DNA of 64,000 bases from Mesorhizobium ventifaucium (GCF_935822925.1 NZ_CAKXZS010000014.1:240453-304452); one strand, 5' to 3'. Shown: positions 8,611 through 18,599, counted from the stretch's first letter. A program made the numbers and translations. The notes: generated by a model from the letters alone, not told the origin.

Positions 8611-8647
8611 GGCGCAGACGCCTCCAAATTCCTTGCGGTTCGATCAA

Positions 8648-8671
8648 TTATGACCTAAATTCTGGTCATAA
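8648..8671. promoter_or_regulatory. Inverted repeat upstream of toxin-antitoxin pair 1 (probable autoregulatory operator)
   Basis: TTATGACC (8648-8655) and GGTCATAA (8664-8671) are perfect 8-bp arms separated by 8 bases, 11 bp before the antitoxin start. The same half-site TTATGAC/GTCATAA lies before the second antitoxin at 19327-19347. Confidence 0.75.
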
Positions 8672-8682
8672 AGGATTAGCCC

Positions 8683-8907
8683 ATGAATATCTCGATCGCC
8701 GAAGCCAAAGCGAAATTGTCGGAACTTGTCAGCCGTGCGGAAGCCGGCGAAGAGATCGTGCTCACCCGGCACGGCAAAGTCGCTGCTCGCCTCGTACCGC
8801 CAGCATCGCCCGACCTCCTGCCTCGCATTGGCGCCTTGAAGGGTAAAATCCGGATCGCAGACGATTTTGATGAACTCGGTCCCGAATGGGACGAGTACGT
8901 TAAATGA
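8683..8907 (+). CDS. Type II antitoxin, Phd/YefM family
   Basis: A 74-residue antitoxin. The N-terminal Phd/YefM fold is typical: ISIAEAKAKLSELVSRAEAG then EEIVLTRHGKVAARLVP. The C-terminal third (GKIRIADDFDELGPEWDEYVK) is acidic and probably wraps the toxin. It overlaps the PIN toxin gene by ATGA. It is probably autorepressed through the inverted repeat just upstream. Confidence 0.9.
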   Translation: MNISIAEAKAKLSELVSRAEAGEEIVLTRHGKVAARLVPPASPDLLPRIGALKGKIRIADDFDELGPEWDEYVK

Positions 8908-9281
8908 CGAGTGGCCCGTTTCTCGCCGACACGCAAATTATCCTTTGGTCGATTGCGGACAATCCTCGTCTTCGCGACCCGCATCGTGCCATTTTAGCGT
9001 CAGATGCGGTCGTCTTTGCCAGCGCCGCCAGCATTTGGGAGATCGCCATCAAGCGCGCTATCGGAAAGCTCGAAGCTCCCGATGATCTGGCAACGCTGCT
9101 TCCGAAGATGCGCTTTCTTCCCCTCATCATCACGTTTCAACATGCGCAAAAGGTTGGCGGCCTGCCTCATCACCACGGTGATCCATTCGATAGACTTCTC
9201 ATCGCACAGGCGCAAGTGGAGAACCTAACCATTCTGACGGCTGACCCGCATTTCGCCCGTTACGATGTCGTCTTGGCCTGA
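8904..9281 (+). CDS. PIN-domain toxin (VapC-like)
   Basis: A 125-residue PIN ribonuclease. Acidic metal-site residues are the Asp of FLADTQIILW, the Glu of SIWEIAIK, the Asp of GDPFDRLLIAQA and the Asp of LTADPHF. It belongs to the subgroup paired with Phd-type antitoxins. The start ATG overlaps the antitoxin stop. The 3' end overlaps the convergent broken dinB gene by 22 bp. Confidence 0.9.
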   Translation: MTSGPFLADTQIILWSIADNPRLRDPHRAILASDAVVFASAASIWEIAIKRAIGKLEAPDDLATLLPKMRFLPLIITFQHAQKVGGLPHHHGDPFDRLLIAQAQVENLTILTADPHFARYDVVLA

Positions 9282-9820
9282 TTGCCAAGTTCCAACCTCT
9301 CCACCTCCGCTATCCTGAGTTTCAGATCATAGTCGAGGAAGAACTCGTCGAGCTGCGGCGGCTTCACCGACGTGCCGGACAGCATGGCGTGCACCTGCCC
9401 GCGATGATGGATGTCATGGATGAAGAGGTGGGCGAGCAGGTCGCCGATGCGCTCCGGTATTTTTCCGTCCTCGCGCCGGTCGGTGGTGACGCGGCGGTCC
9501 AGATCGTCGGTCGACAAATGATCGCAAAAGGCGATCAATCGCCGGTCGGCCGCAACCTAGGCGGCAAACAGCGCCTGTGGTTCATCGAACGGCACGAAAT
9601 CGTCATGAGCCGCGGCGCCAACGCCGCCCTCTTCGAGAAAATCGAGATAGAGATGATCGACAGCCAGGATGTGATTGAGCGTTTCGTTGATCGACGGGAA
9701 GAAGCTGGTGCGCTCAGCTTCGAATTCACCTGGCTTGAGCTGCAGCACGGCGCGGTAGAGCCGGTCGTTCGACCAGAGGTTGTTGGCTGCCATGCGGCTG
9801 AAATGGTCCAGCAGGTTCAT
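9260..9820 (-). pseudogene. DinB family protein broken by an in-frame amber codon
   Basis: DinB-fold (four-helix, putative metal-binding) protein, about 186 codons. The first part is MNLLDHFSRMAANNLWSNDR through LNHILAVDHLYLDFLEEG to ALFAA. TAG then stands at 9559-9557, and the same frame goes on with VAADRRLIAFCDHL and the family motif LFIHDIHHRGQVHAML. The three-His metal site needs both halves (one His in LNHIL or VDHLY, two in the HDIHHRG stretch). It is a nonsense mutation or a sequencing error; the downstream part also has internal ATG/TTG starts but would lack the first ligand. Confidence 0.85.
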
Positions 9821-9847
9821 CGTTTCAGACGCGCCCCAAGTGCAATC

Positions 9848-10861
9848 TTACCTGAGGTACTCCTCGACCTTCTGCTCGATTGCACCAAAAATCGAATGTC
9901 CGGTCCTGTCCTTCATCTCGATGCGCACAATGTCGCCAAGGCGCAGGAACGGGGTTGTCGGCTCGCCGGCTGCGATCGTCTCGATCATGCGCAATTCGGC
10001 AATGCAGGAATAGCCGGCGCCGCCTGCCGAGACCGGCTTGCCAGGGCCGCCGTCGAGCTTGTTGGAGACCGTGCCCGAACCGATAATGGTGCCGGCGCTC
10101 AGCGGCCGGGTTTTCGCGGCATGCACAATCAGAGCCGGAAAATCGAAGGTCATGTCCACGCTGGCGTTGGCGCGGCCGAACGGCTTGCCGTTGAGATCGA
10201 CCAGCAGCGGCAGGCTGACCTTGCCGCCATCCCAGGCCTCGCCAAGTTCGTCCGGCGTCACCGCGACGGGGGAAAAAGCCGAGGACGGCTTTGATTGGAA
10301 GAAGCCAAAACCTTTGGCAAGCTCTGGCGCGGTGAGGGAGCGCAGCGTGACGTCATTGACCAGCATGATCAGCCGGATCGCGGCACTTGCCTCATCGAGG
10401 CTTGCCCCCATCGGCACGTCGTCGACAATGACGGCGACCTCCCCTTCCATGTCGACGCCAAGGGCCTCGTCGAACGTGCGGATCGGATCACGCGGCGCGA
10501 TGAAACTGTCCGAACCACCCTGGTAGATCAGCGGATCGGTCCAGAAGCTTGCCGGCATCTCGGCACCGCGCGCCTTCCGCACCAGTTCAACATGATTCAC
10601 ATAGGCCGAGCCATCGGCCCATTGGTAGGCGCGCGGCAGCGGCGAATGGGCGTCATGCTCGTGAAAGCGCGCTGACGGCACCGCATTGTTCTCCAGCGAT
10701 TCCGCTATTGTCGCCAGATGCGGCGCGATCCGGCTCCAGTCGTCGAGCGCCGCCTGCAGCGTCGGCACCAGAAACGAGGCATCGGTGAACCGCGTCAGGT
10801 CGCGCGAGACGACGACCAGCTTTCCGTCGCGCGTCCCGTCCTTCAATGTGGCGAGCTTCAT
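9848..10861 (-). CDS. Fumarylacetoacetate hydrolase family protein
   Basis: A 337-residue FAH-fold hydrolase, probably the last step of homogentisate breakdown (fumarylacetoacetate to fumarate and acetoacetate), given that hmgA lies upstream in the same direction. Metal-site Glu/Asp residues lie in LGVDMEGEVAVIVDDVPMG; RLIMLVNDVTLRSL, FQSKPSSAFSPVAVTPDELG and GSGTVSN are family motifs. The start ATG 10861 has AGGAGAGGAAACCGC before it; a longer frame up to 10942 has none. A metallo-hydrolase gene lies between it and hmgA. Confidence 0.88.
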   Translation of the reverse strand: MKLATLKDGTRDGKLVVVSRDLTRFTDASFLVPTLQAALDDWSRIAPHLATIAESLENNAVPSARFHEHDAHSPLPRAYQWADGSAYVNHVELVRKARGAEMPASFWTDPLIYQGGSDSFIAPRDPIRTFDEALGVDMEGEVAVIVDDVPMGASLDEASAAIRLIMLVNDVTLRSLTAPELAKGFGFFQSKPSSAFSPVAVTPDELGEAWDGGKVSLPLLVDLNGKPFGRANASVDMTFDFPALIVHAAKTRPLSAGTIIGSGTVSNKLDGGPGKPVSAGGAGYSCIAELRMIETIAAGEPTTPFLRLGDIVRIEMKDRTGHSIFGAIEQKVEEYLR

Positions 10862-10912
10862 GCGGTTTCCTCTCCTGATGCGGCTTTGGTGCCGCTTTGA
10901 ATTTTGTTCTAC

Positions 10913-10957
10913 GCATGATCTCTTCCGAAAACCGGTTCTCACTTTTCGGGATCATGC
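10913..10957. repeat. Rhizobial palindrome overlapping the end of the metallo-hydrolase gene
   Basis: Nested arms GCATGATC (10913-10920)/GATCATGC (10950-10957) and CCGAAAA (10925-10931)/TTTTCGG (10943-10949). Read on the minus strand it supplies the last codons EHDPEK and the TGA stop of the preceding gene. Confidence 0.8.
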
Positions 10958-11823
10958 TCCAGTCCCACAACAAGGCCGTCGCGGGCGATCGTCAAGTCTC
11001 CAGCCCATGTTTTCCTGACGGCGGCGATCCAGTCGGCCTCGCCGATCTCGGGATCATCGGCCGGAATGAGGTGGTTGAGCACCAGTCTCCTAACCCCGGC
11101 ATCGGTGGCGATCCGCCCTGCTTCTTCGGCAAGACTGTGGCTGGCGAGCAGATGCTCTCTCAGCCGCGCGCCATTGCCGGTTTTCGCGACGAGCCGCTCG
11201 ATGCCATCTTCCAGCATGGCTTCATGCACGAGGATGTCGGCGCCTTTGGCGAAATCCGCCAATGGCGGAAAGAACGCCGTATCGGCGGAGAATACGATGC
11301 TTTGTCCGGCATGCTCGAAACGCAGCGCAAAGCAGTCGGTCACCGGCGGATGGTCGACGCGTAGCGCCAAAACTTTCAGGCCGCGCTCGTCCATCACCCG
11401 GCCTTCGCCAAACTCGATGATCGAAACCATATCTACGATATCAGGCCGGCCTTCGTCGACGATGCGGATTTCGATGTCGAATTCCATCGCCTGGCAAAAG
11501 CGCTGCCAGTAATGGCCGGTGCCGGGCGGGCCGAATACGGTGACCGGTGTCGCCAGACCCGCCGTCCAGGCCGTGTGGATCAGCGGACCGAGTTCCAGCA
11601 AATGGTCGGAATGCAGATGCGTGATGAAGACCAGGTCGAGCGCCTTCAGGCTGACGCCGGTTTCGGCCAGCCCGCGCGTCACGCCAAGCCCGCAATCCAC
11701 GACGATCGTGCGCCCGCCGAATTTCAGCAACGACGAACTTGGCCACGGACCGCCCGGCCGGAGCGCCGGGCCGCCCTTCGAGCCCAGCAGCACCAGCCGA
11801 TCCCGGGCTGGATCAGCGTTCAA
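10939..11823 (-). CDS. MBL-fold metallo-hydrolase in the homogentisate operon
   Basis: A 294-residue metallo-beta-lactamase-fold protein with the full di-metal motif: [14 protein letters not shown] (HxHxDH), [20 protein letters not shown] and [12 protein letters not shown]. It resembles the RNase Z/arylsulfatase-type hydrolases. I place the start at TTG 11823, which overlaps the hmgA stop as TTGA. ATG 11877 would overlap hmgA by 58 bp. It sits between hmgA and the FAH-type gene, where many bacteria have maleylacetoacetate isomerase. Its reaction is unknown; a hydrolytic step on an aromatic precursor or on a ring-cleavage product is possible. The C-terminal tail comes from a palindromic repeat. 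Confidence 0.82.
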   Translation of the reverse strand: MNADPARDRLVLLGSKGGPALRPGGPWPSSSLLKFGGRTIVVDCGLGVTRGLAETGVSLKALDLVFITHLHSDHLLELGPLIHTAWTAGLATPVTVFGPPGTGHYWQRFCQAMEFDIEIRIVDEGRPDIVDMVSIIEFGEGRVMDERGLKVLALRVDHPPVTDCFALRFEHAGQSIVFSADTAFFPPLADFAKGADILVHEAMLEDGIERLVAKTGNGARLREHLLASHSLAEEAGRIATDAGVRRLVLNHLIPADDPEIGEADWIAAVRKTWAGDLTIARDGLVVGLEHDPEK

Positions 11824-13133
11824 GACCAGTCGCCCTCGGGCGTGCCGTTGAAGCGCTTCTTCAGATCGGCCCAGCATTCGATGTAATTCTCCTGTCGGGT
11901 TTCAACCTCGGCGGCGTAGCGGGTCAGCATCTGCGGGAATCGCGTCTCGAACATGAAGGCCATGGTGTTGTCGAGCTTGACCGGTTTCAGTTCGGCGCGC
12001 GAGGCCTTTTCGAAGCCAGACGTGTCAGGCCCGTGGGCCAGCATCAGATTGTGCAAGCTGATGCCGCCGGGAACGAAACCCTCTTCCTTGGCGTCGTACT
12101 GGCCGTGGATCAAGCCCATGAACTCGCTCATGATGTTGCGGTGATACCAGGGCGGACGGAACGTGTTCTCGGCCACCAGCCAGCGCGGCGGGAAGATGAC
12201 GAAGTCGATGTTGGCGGTGCCCTCTTCACCGCTCGGCGCGGTCAGCACCGTGAAGATCGACGGATCGGGATGGTCGAACAGGATCGCGCCGACCGGCGAA
12301 AACGTTGCAAGATCATATTTATAGGGCGAGTAATTGCCGTGCCACGCGACTACATCCAGCGGTGAATGATCGAGTTCGGTGACATGAAACTGGCCGCACC
12401 ATTTGACGATCAGCCGACACGGTGTTTCCTTGTCCTCGAACCAGGCGCAAGGCGTCTTGAAATCGCGTGGATTGGCCAGGCAATTGGCGCCGATCGGGCC
12501 ACGATCCGGCAGCATCAGCTTGGCGCCGTAGTTCTCGCAGACATAGCCGCGCACTGTTTCATCGACCAGTCCGACCTTGAACACGAGGCCGCGCGGCAGC
12601 ACGGCGATCTCGCCCGGTCGCAATTCGATGACGCCCATCTCGGTGACGAAGCGCAGCGCCCCCACTTGCGGCACGACGAGCAACTCGCCGTCGGCGTTGA
12701 AGAAATGGTCGTCGGCCATCGAGCGGTTGGCAACGTAGACATGGGCGGCCATGCCGGTCTGGCCGAGCACGTCGCCGGCGGTGGTGATCGAGCGCATGCC
12801 AGCAATGAAGTCGGTCGGCTCCTTCGGCATCGGCACCGGGTTCCAGCGGTACTGGCCAAGCGCCAGTTCGTGATCGCCGACATTCGGCGCGCTTTTCCAC
12901 AGCGGATAGTTCGCCGCCTTGAAGCGACCGGTGTGCCTGACGCTCGGCCTGATGCGATAGAGCCAGGAACGCTCATTGGTGCCGCGTGGCGCGGTGAAGG
13001 GCGAGCCTGAGAGCTGCTCGGCATAAAGGCCGTAGGCCGGCCGCTGCGGCGAATTCCGCCCTTGCGGCAGCGAACCAGGCAAAGTCTCGGTTTCGAAGTC
13101 GTTGCCGAACCCCGGCATGTAGGAAAAGGCCAT
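11820..13133 (-). CDS. hmgA: Homogentisate 1,2-dioxygenase
   Basis: Fe(II) ring-cleaving enzyme that converts homogentisate to maleylacetoacetate. It has 437 residues, the family size. Typical stretches are [12 protein letters not shown] at the start, [36 protein letters not shown] and [15 protein letters not shown]; the iron ligands (two His, one Glu) lie in WYHRN, the [10 protein letters not shown] region and the following HGPD. The start ATG 13133 has GGGAGG six bases upstream. It is first of three genes on this strand and divergent from a MarR gene. Confidence 0.96.
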   Translation of the reverse strand: MAFSYMPGFGNDFETETLPGSLPQGRNSPQRPAYGLYAEQLSGSPFTAPRGTNERSWLYRIRPSVRHTGRFKAANYPLWKSAPNVGDHELALGQYRWNPVPMPKEPTDFIAGMRSITTAGDVLGQTGMAAHVYVANRSMADDHFFNADGELLVVPQVGALRFVTEMGVIELRPGEIAVLPRGLVFKVGLVDETVRGYVCENYGAKLMLPDRGPIGANCLANPRDFKTPCAWFEDKETPCRLIVKWCGQFHVTELDHSPLDVVAWHGNYSPYKYDLATFSPVGAILFDHPDPSIFTVLTAPSGEEGTANIDFVIFPPRWLVAENTFRPPWYHRNIMSEFMGLIHGQYDAKEEGFVPGGISLHNLMLAHGPDTSGFEKASRAELKPVKLDNTMAFMFETRFPQMLTRYAAEVETRQENYIECWADLKKRFNGTPEGDWS

Positions 13134-13151
13134 GGCATCCTCCCTGGATTG

Positions 13152-13162
13152 ACCAAATTGGT
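13152..13162. promoter_or_regulatory. Possible MarR operator between hmgA and marR
   Basis: ACCAA-A-TTGGT, perfect 5-bp arms around one base, in the 79-bp region between divergent hmgA and the MarR gene. A GTAAC direct pair also lies here (about 13170-13188). Assignment to the MarR protein is inference. Confidence 0.5.
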
Positions 13163-13212
13163 TTCGTTTGTAACCATCGAAAATGTAACTATCAATCGTG
13201 ATGGAGCGGACC

Positions 13213-13653
13213 ATGGAGGCTGACACCCTCGAACTTGAAAGCTTCCTGCCCTACCGGCTCTATCGCCTTGCCGATGCTGTCAGCCGCGAGTTTTCCAGGG
13301 TTTACAAGGACCGTCACGGCCTGACGCGGCCCGAATGGCGCACGCTGGCCGGTCTCGGCCAGCACGGCACGATGACGGCAACAGCGCTCGGCGAACAGTC
13401 GGCCATGCACAAGACCAAGGTTTCGCGCGCCGTCTCCCGACTCGAACGGCGCCGCTGGCTGGCGCGAAAACCGGATGAAAAGGACCGCCGTGTCGAGCAT
13501 CTGACGCTGACCAACGCGGGCCTTGCCGCCTATCGCGAGATGGTGCCCTTGGCAAAAGCGTTCGAGCGGGAATTGCTGTCGAAACTCAGCACTGGCGAGC
13601 GCGTGGCGATCGCGGAAGGATTGGCGGCCCTGGAGGCAGCGTTGGGCAGGTGA
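13213..13653 (+). CDS. MarR family regulator, probable regulator of the homogentisate operon
   Basis: A 146-residue winged-helix regulator. The MarR signature is clear: [16 protein letters not shown], the recognition stretch [20 protein letters not shown], and wing residues [19 protein letters not shown] 13213 has GGAG six bases before it; ATG 13201 and GTG 13198 are in frame upstream. It is divergent from hmgA, so homogentisate or a relative is the likely ligand, as for HmgR-type repressors elsewhere. Confidence 0.88.
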   Translation: MEADTLELESFLPYRLYRLADAVSREFSRVYKDRHGLTRPEWRTLAGLGQHGTMTATALGEQSAMHKTKVSRAVSRLERRRWLARKPDEKDRRVEHLTLTNAGLAAYREMVPLAKAFERELLSKLSTGERVAIAEGLAALEAALGR

Positions 13654-13680
13654 ACGAAGCTGCTACGCAGCGATCCTTCC

Positions 13681-13854
13681 CACCCCCCTCTGGCCTGCCG
13701 GCCATCTCCCCCGCAAGTGGGGAGATCAGATGTCACTAATGCTTTCGCCAATCATCAATGTTGCAGAGATGGGCGCAGCGGCGAAGCTGCCAATCTCCCT
13801 CCTTGCGGGGGAGATGCCCAAGTTTTGGCAAAGAGGGCAGGCCAGAGGGGGGTG
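13681..13854. repeat. Intergenic repeat with 19-bp perfect outer inverted arms
   Basis: CACCCCCCTCTGGCCTGCC (13681-13699) pairs exactly with 13836-13854. Inside are two further hairpins around CATCTCCCCC...GGGGAGAT and ATCTCCCTCC...GGGGGAGAT. It fills the gap between the convergent marR and tdh genes. A shorter relative lies at 63872. Confidence 0.8.
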
Positions 13855-13888
13855 CTGTCCCTCCAACGTTTCGGCACCCGGCCAACGC

Positions 13889-14923
13889 CTACCAGTCCAT
13901 CACCACCTTGCCCGAATTGCCGCTGCGCATCGCGTCGAACCCAGTCTGGAAGTCGTCAATGCCGATGCGGTGGGTGATCAGGCCGCTGACATCGAGCGGG
14001 CCCTGCACCAGGGCGATCATCTTGTACCAGGTCTCGAACATTTCGCGGCCATAGATGCCCTTGAGATGCAGCATCTTGAAGATGACCTTGTTCCAGTCGA
14101 TCTCGAAGCCGGTCGGCGCGATGCCCAGAATGGCGATCTTGCCGCCATTGTTCATGGCGTCGATCATGTCGCGGAAGGCAGGTGCCGCACCCGACATTTC
14201 GAGGCCGACGTCAAAACCTTCGGTCATGCCGAGCGCCGGCATGATATCGCGCAGCTTTTCCTTCGACGCGTCGACCACATGCTGGACGCCGAGTTTTTTC
14301 GCCAGCGCCAGCCGCACCGGGTTGATGTCGGTGATGACCACCTTTCGCGCGCCGACGCACTGCGCCACCAGCGCACCCATGATGCCGATCGGCCCGGCGC
14401 CGGTGACCAGCACGTCCTCGCCGACGAGGTCGAAGGACAATGCGGTGTGAACCGCATTGCCTAGGGGATCGAAGATTGCGGCGATCTCGTCGGGCACGTC
14501 GTCGGGGATCGGCACGACGTTGTGCTGCGGGATCGCCAGATATTCACCGAAGGCGCCCGGCCGGTTGACGCCGACGCCGAGCGTGTTGCGGCACAGATGC
14601 CCCCTGCCCGCCCGGCAATTGCGGCAATGGCCGCAGACGATGTGGCCTTCGCCTGACACACGCTGACCGATCTTGTATTCGGTGACCGCCGCGCCGAAGT
14701 CCGCGACTGTGCCGACGAATTCGTGGCCGGTCACCATCGGCACCGGCACGGTCTTCTGCGCCCACTGGTCCCAATTGTAGATGTGGACGTCGGTACCGCA
14801 GATCGCGGTCTTCTTGATCTTGATCAGAACGTCGTTCGGGCCGATTTCCGGCACCGGCACTTCTTCCATCCAGATGCCCGGCTCGGCCTTGGCCTTGACC
14901 AGCGCCTTCATCATGTTCGACAT
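13889..14923 (-). CDS. tdh: L-threonine 3-dehydrogenase
   Basis: NAD-dependent zinc alcohol dehydrogenase that oxidises L-threonine to 2-amino-3-ketobutyrate. It has 344 residues. The catalytic zinc site is in [12 protein letters not shown] and TGHEFVG; the structural zinc Cys set is [15 protein letters not shown]; the nucleotide fold is [16 protein letters not shown]. It is 81 bp downstream of kbl on the same strand, and the two together turn threonine and CoA into glycine and acetyl-CoA. Confidence 0.95.
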   Translation of the reverse strand: MSNMMKALVKAKAEPGIWMEEVPVPEIGPNDVLIKIKKTAICGTDVHIYNWDQWAQKTVPVPMVTGHEFVGTVADFGAAVTEYKIGQRVSGEGHIVCGHCRNCRAGRGHLCRNTLGVGVNRPGAFGEYLAIPQHNVVPIPDDVPDEIAAIFDPLGNAVHTALSFDLVGEDVLVTGAGPIGIMGALVAQCVGARKVVITDINPVRLALAKKLGVQHVVDASKEKLRDIMPALGMTEGFDVGLEMSGAAPAFRDMIDAMNNGGKIAILGIAPTGFEIDWNKVIFKMLHLKGIYGREMFETWYKMIALVQGPLDVSGLITHRIGIDDFQTGFDAMRSGNSGKVVMDW

Positions 14924-15004
14924 TCTTTTGTCCCCAGAATCTTAGTCGCCAGAACTTAGTCGCTTGAATTTCTTGATCCGGAATCGCTTCTCGGTTCCGG
15001 CCGT

Positions 15005-16192
15005 TCAGGAAATCACACCAAGTTCGCGCCCGACCGCGCCGAACGCCTCGACCGCACGGTCGATGTCGGCGCTGGAATGGGCGGCCGACATTTGCGTGCG
15101 GATGCGTGCCTGGCCCTTCGGCACCACCGGAAACGAGAAGCCGATGACATAGATCCCGCGCTGCAGCATGCGCGCCGCCATCTCCTGCGCCAGCGTCGCA
15201 TCGCCGAGCATGACCGGCATGATCGGATGATCGGCGCCGGCCAGCGTAAAGCCGAGCTTACCCATCTCAGACCGGAAGCGCGCCGCATTGGCATAGAGGC
15301 GCTGACGCAGCGCATCGCCATTTTTGATCAGTTCGAAAACCCGGATCGAGGCGCCGGCGATCGCCGGCATCAGCGTGTTGGAAAACAGATAGGGACGCGA
15401 GCGCTGGCGCAGCCAGTCGACCACCTGGCTCTTGCCCGATGTGTAGCCGCCCGACGCGCCGCCCAACGCCTTGCCAAGCGTGCCGGTGATGATGTCTACC
15501 CTGCCCTCGACGCCGCAATGCTCGGCCGAGCCGCGCCCATTCTTGCCGACGAAGCCGACAGCATGGCTGTCGTCGACCATCACCATTGCATCGTACTTGT
15601 CGGCGAGATCGCAGACGCCCTTCAGATTGGCGATGATGCCGTCCATGGAAAATACACCATCGGTGGCGATCAGCCGAAAACGGCAATCCATTGCCTCCTT
15701 CAGCCGCGCTTCCAGATCGGCCATGTCGTTGTTGGCGTAACGGAAACGCTTCGCCTTCGACAGCCGCACGCCGTCGATGATCGAGGCGTGGTTGAGCGCG
15801 TCGGAAATGACAGCATCCTCCTCGCCGAGCAGCGTCTCGAACAGGCCGCCATTAGCGTCGAAGCAGGAGCCATAGAGGATCGTGTCCTCCATGCCGAGAA
15901 ATCCAGAAATCGTCGCCTCGAGCTGCTTGTGCTCTTCCTGCGTGCCGCAGATGAAACGTACCGACGCCATGCCATAGCCATAGCGGTCGAGTGCCTGCTT
16001 GGCCGCATCGCGCAACTCGGCGCTATCGGCGAGGCCAAGATAGTTGTTGGCGCAGAAATTCAGCACCCTCTCGCCGCCCACCTCGATCTTGCCCGATTGC
16101 GTCGAGGTGATCACCCGCTCGGATTTGTAGAGGCCGGCCGATTTCAGCCCTTGAAGCTCGCTGTCGAGGTGGGAGAGGAATGCCGCGCTCAT
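15005..16192 (-). CDS. kbl: Glycine C-acetyltransferase (2-amino-3-ketobutyrate CoA ligase)
   Basis: PLP enzyme of the alpha-oxoamine synthase family that cleaves 2-amino-3-ketobutyrate with CoA to glycine and acetyl-CoA. It has 395 residues. The PLP Lys is in [32 protein letters not shown] and [12 protein letters not shown] are family motifs. It is upstream of tdh in the same transcript. About 280 bp separate it from the divergent GGDEF/EAL gene; I see no clear signal there. Confidence 0.95.
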   Translation of the reverse strand: MSAAFLSHLDSELQGLKSAGLYKSERVITSTQSGKIEVGGERVLNFCANNYLGLADSAELRDAAKQALDRYGYGMASVRFICGTQEEHKQLEATISGFLGMEDTILYGSCFDANGGLFETLLGEEDAVISDALNHASIIDGVRLSKAKRFRYANNDMADLEARLKEAMDCRFRLIATDGVFSMDGIIANLKGVCDLADKYDAMVMVDDSHAVGFVGKNGRGSAEHCGVEGRVDIITGTLGKALGGASGGYTSGKSQVVDWLRQRSRPYLFSNTLMPAIAGASIRVFELIKNGDALRQRLYANAARFRSEMGKLGFTLAGADHPIMPVMLGDATLAQEMAARMLQRGIYVIGFSFPVVPKGQARIRTQMSAAHSSADIDRAVEAFGAVGRELGVIS

Positions 16193-16473
16193 GATCTGGC
16201 CCTGTTGAGAATAAATGGACTGTCGCCCCGTGTGGACGAAAAATCCACCGCAAAAGCGACGGCTTCGGTGACCCGACGGTCAGCGGCCAGAGTGCCGCCC
16301 CAGAATGCCGCCAAATGGCGGATATTCAAATGCAGCTGCGGCGAGAAAGAACACGATAACCATTTCGCAAGCTTTCCACCGCTGCTGCTCTGTCGGCTTC
16401 CGGAGCTGTTAACCTTTAAAGCCAATGGTTCTCATACCCAACAATCTGTCGGCGAGAGGGACCGCCCCAGAAA

Positions 16474-18546
16474 ATGTCGCAGCAACCGATGCAAACCATT
16501 TCGGGCAGGCTGATACTGCTGATCAAGGCAGGCTATTGGCTGGCGCTGTTGATCATTGCAGCCATGGTGATGGCCTCCTTCATCCTTCTCCAGCAGATGA
16601 TGGCTGGCCAGCGGCACGACGAGACGCTGCTCGATATTGTCGGCATGCAAAAAGTGCTGTCGCAACGCATTGTCTTCCTTGCCAACGCGGCAGGTGCAGC
16701 TACGCGCAACCAACAACCGGCTCTGGTCACCGCATTCAAACAGGCCACGGCCGACTTCGAGAGGAACTACGACCTTCTGCTCGAGCGGGTGGTCGCCGAC
16801 CCGGCATCACCGGCAAGGCTCGATCCAAAATCAGTCGAGAGCGTCCTTTTCGCCAAGCCGTTTCATCTCGATTACTTCTCGGTCGGGCTTATCGCCAACG
16901 GCGAACGACTGGTTTCGGCGTTCGAATCGCAACTCGGCATGGCCGATAATGGCGGCTACAAGGGTGGCGGCGAACGCGTCAATCTCGACGCTTCCGTCGC
17001 CAATGCGACCCTGTCGGGCTATGCGGCACTCGGCCAGCGCATCAGCGCCCAGGCCGATGCGCAATCGGGAAGACTGCTCGATCTCCATCGAACGCTGTTC
17101 TACTCCACCATCGGCGTCATCGTGCTGGTGGCACTTTTCATCTTCCGGCCGATGTCGAACGCCATCCTGCGCAAGACGCGTGAACTGATCGATACCCGCA
17201 ATTCCATGGCCTTCATCGCCGTGCATGACGGCCTTACCGGCCTGCACAACCGAACCTTCCTGACCGACCATTTCGATACGCTGATCAAGGGCGCGCAGCG
17301 CCGGCGGGAGCGGCTTGCGGCGGTCCACCTCGACCTCGACCGGTTCAAGCAGATCAACGACACGCTTGGCCACGCCGCCGGCGACTATGTGCTGGTGGTG
17401 ACGGCGCAGCGCATGCGTGATTCTTGCCGGGCGTCGGATCTCTGTGTGCGTCTCGGCAGCGACGAGTTCGTGATGATCCTCAACGGTGCCGGCGGCACCG
17501 AGGACATCAACACGGTCGCCGGGCGCGTCCTGACGCAGATCAATGAACCGATCGTCTATCGGGGCACGACCATCCTTCCGGGCGCCAGCGCCGGCGTCGC
17601 TGTCTATCCGGTCGACGCCGACAATGCGCAAGATCTGCTCGTCCATGCCGACCTCGCGCTCCACGCCGCCAAGAAGCAGGGTGGCGGCAGTCTCTCATTC
17701 TTCTCCGAGGCGTTGCGGCATGAACTCGATTACCGCAAGCGGCTCGAGCATGACATCAGGATCGCTATCGCGGAGAAGGCGTTCCAGGTCTATTTCCAGC
17801 CACAGGTTTCGTTGTCGAACGGCACGATCGGCGGCATCGAGGCGCTGGTTCGCTGGAAACATGCCGAGCGCGGCATGATTGCACCGGGCGAGTTCATTCC
17901 CATCGCCGAGAAATGCGGGCTCATGCCTGCGATCGGTCGCATCGTCATCGCCAAGGCAATCGGCGAGGCGGCGGAGTGGAACCGCGCCGGCATCGCCTTC
18001 GGACGGCTCGCCGTCAACGTCTCCGGCAGCGAATTGCGTGACGCCGATTTCGACGCCTTCCTCTTCGGTGCGCTGGAAAAGGCTGGGCTGCCGGCGCAAA
18101 AACTGTCGCTCGAGATCGTCGAATCCGTGATTCTCGACGACGAGAAGACCGGCATCGCGGCAAAGCTGCGGCACATCCGCGCCGCCGGTGTCCATCTTGA
18201 ACTCGATGATTTCGGCACCGGCTATGCGTCGCTCAGCCACGTCAACCCGAACGAGATCGACAGGCTGAAGATCGATCGCCGCTTCGTCCAGAACATCAAT
18301 GCGAACGGCGACAACACCAAGATCGTGCGTGCCATCACCGAACTCGCCCGCGGCCTTGGCATCTCGATCGTCGCCGAGGGCGCCGAAACCGAGGCTGAAC
18401 TCGATTCACTGATGGCGATCGGCTGCGACCAGGTGCAGGGCTACTCCATCGCCTTCCCGATGCCGCAGGATCAGACACGCGAATGGCTGGTCGCGCGGAC
18501 GCCGAAGAGAGCCAGGCTGAGGGTGTTGCAGGGAAGGCTGGCGTAA
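16474..18546 (+). CDS. Membrane GGDEF-EAL protein with PilJ-type sensor, GGDEF degenerate
   Basis: A 690-residue cyclic-di-GMP protein. It has TM helix 1 (residues 13-38), a periplasmic PilJ/NIT-like region starting VGMQKVLSQRIVFLANA, TM helix 2 (about 207-227), a GGDEF domain (250-410) and an EAL domain (425-670). The diguanylate cyclase motif reads RLGSDEF, so the second Gly is Ser, while an inhibitory-site RASD lies five residues before it. The EAL domain keeps its catalytic set: EALVRW, NVSGSEL, LEIVES, LDDFGTGYAS, LKIDRRF, EGAET and QVQGYS. It is therefore predicted to be mainly a phosphodiesterase. It stands alone. Confidence 0.92.
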   Translation: MSQQPMQTISGRLILLIKAGYWLALLIIAAMVMASFILLQQMMAGQRHDETLLDIVGMQKVLSQRIVFLANAAGAATRNQQPALVTAFKQATADFERNYDLLLERVVADPASPARLDPKSVESVLFAKPFHLDYFSVGLIANGERLVSAFESQLGMADNGGYKGGGERVNLDASVANATLSGYAALGQRISAQADAQSGRLLDLHRTLFYSTIGVIVLVALFIFRPMSNAILRKTRELIDTRNSMAFIAVHDGLTGLHNRTFLTDHFDTLIKGAQRRRERLAAVHLDLDRFKQINDTLGHAAGDYVLVVTAQRMRDSCRASDLCVRLGSDEFVMILNGAGGTEDINTVAGRVLTQINEPIVYRGTTILPGASAGVAVYPVDADNAQDLLVHADLALHAAKKQGGGSLSFFSEALRHELDYRKRLEHDIRIAIAEKAFQVYFQPQVSLSNGTIGGIEALVRWKHAERGMIAPGEFIPIAEKCGLMPAIGRIVIAKAIGEAAEWNRAGIAFGRLAVNVSGSELRDADFDAFLFGALEKAGLPAQKLSLEIVESVILDDEKTGIAAKLRHIRAAGVHLELDDFGTGYASLSHVNPNEIDRLKIDRRFVQNINANGDNTKIVRAITELARGLGISIVAEGAETEAELDSLMAIGCDQVQGYSIAFPMPQDQTREWLVARTPKRARLRVLQGRLA

Positions 18547-18599
18547 GGCGCCAACCTTGACACGCCTCTTCGGAGATGGCGCCTAACGGGTGAGTCCGG

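Noticed and set aside
15077..16513. 478-codon plus-strand frame
   Set aside because: Antisense of kbl, with no motif of its own.
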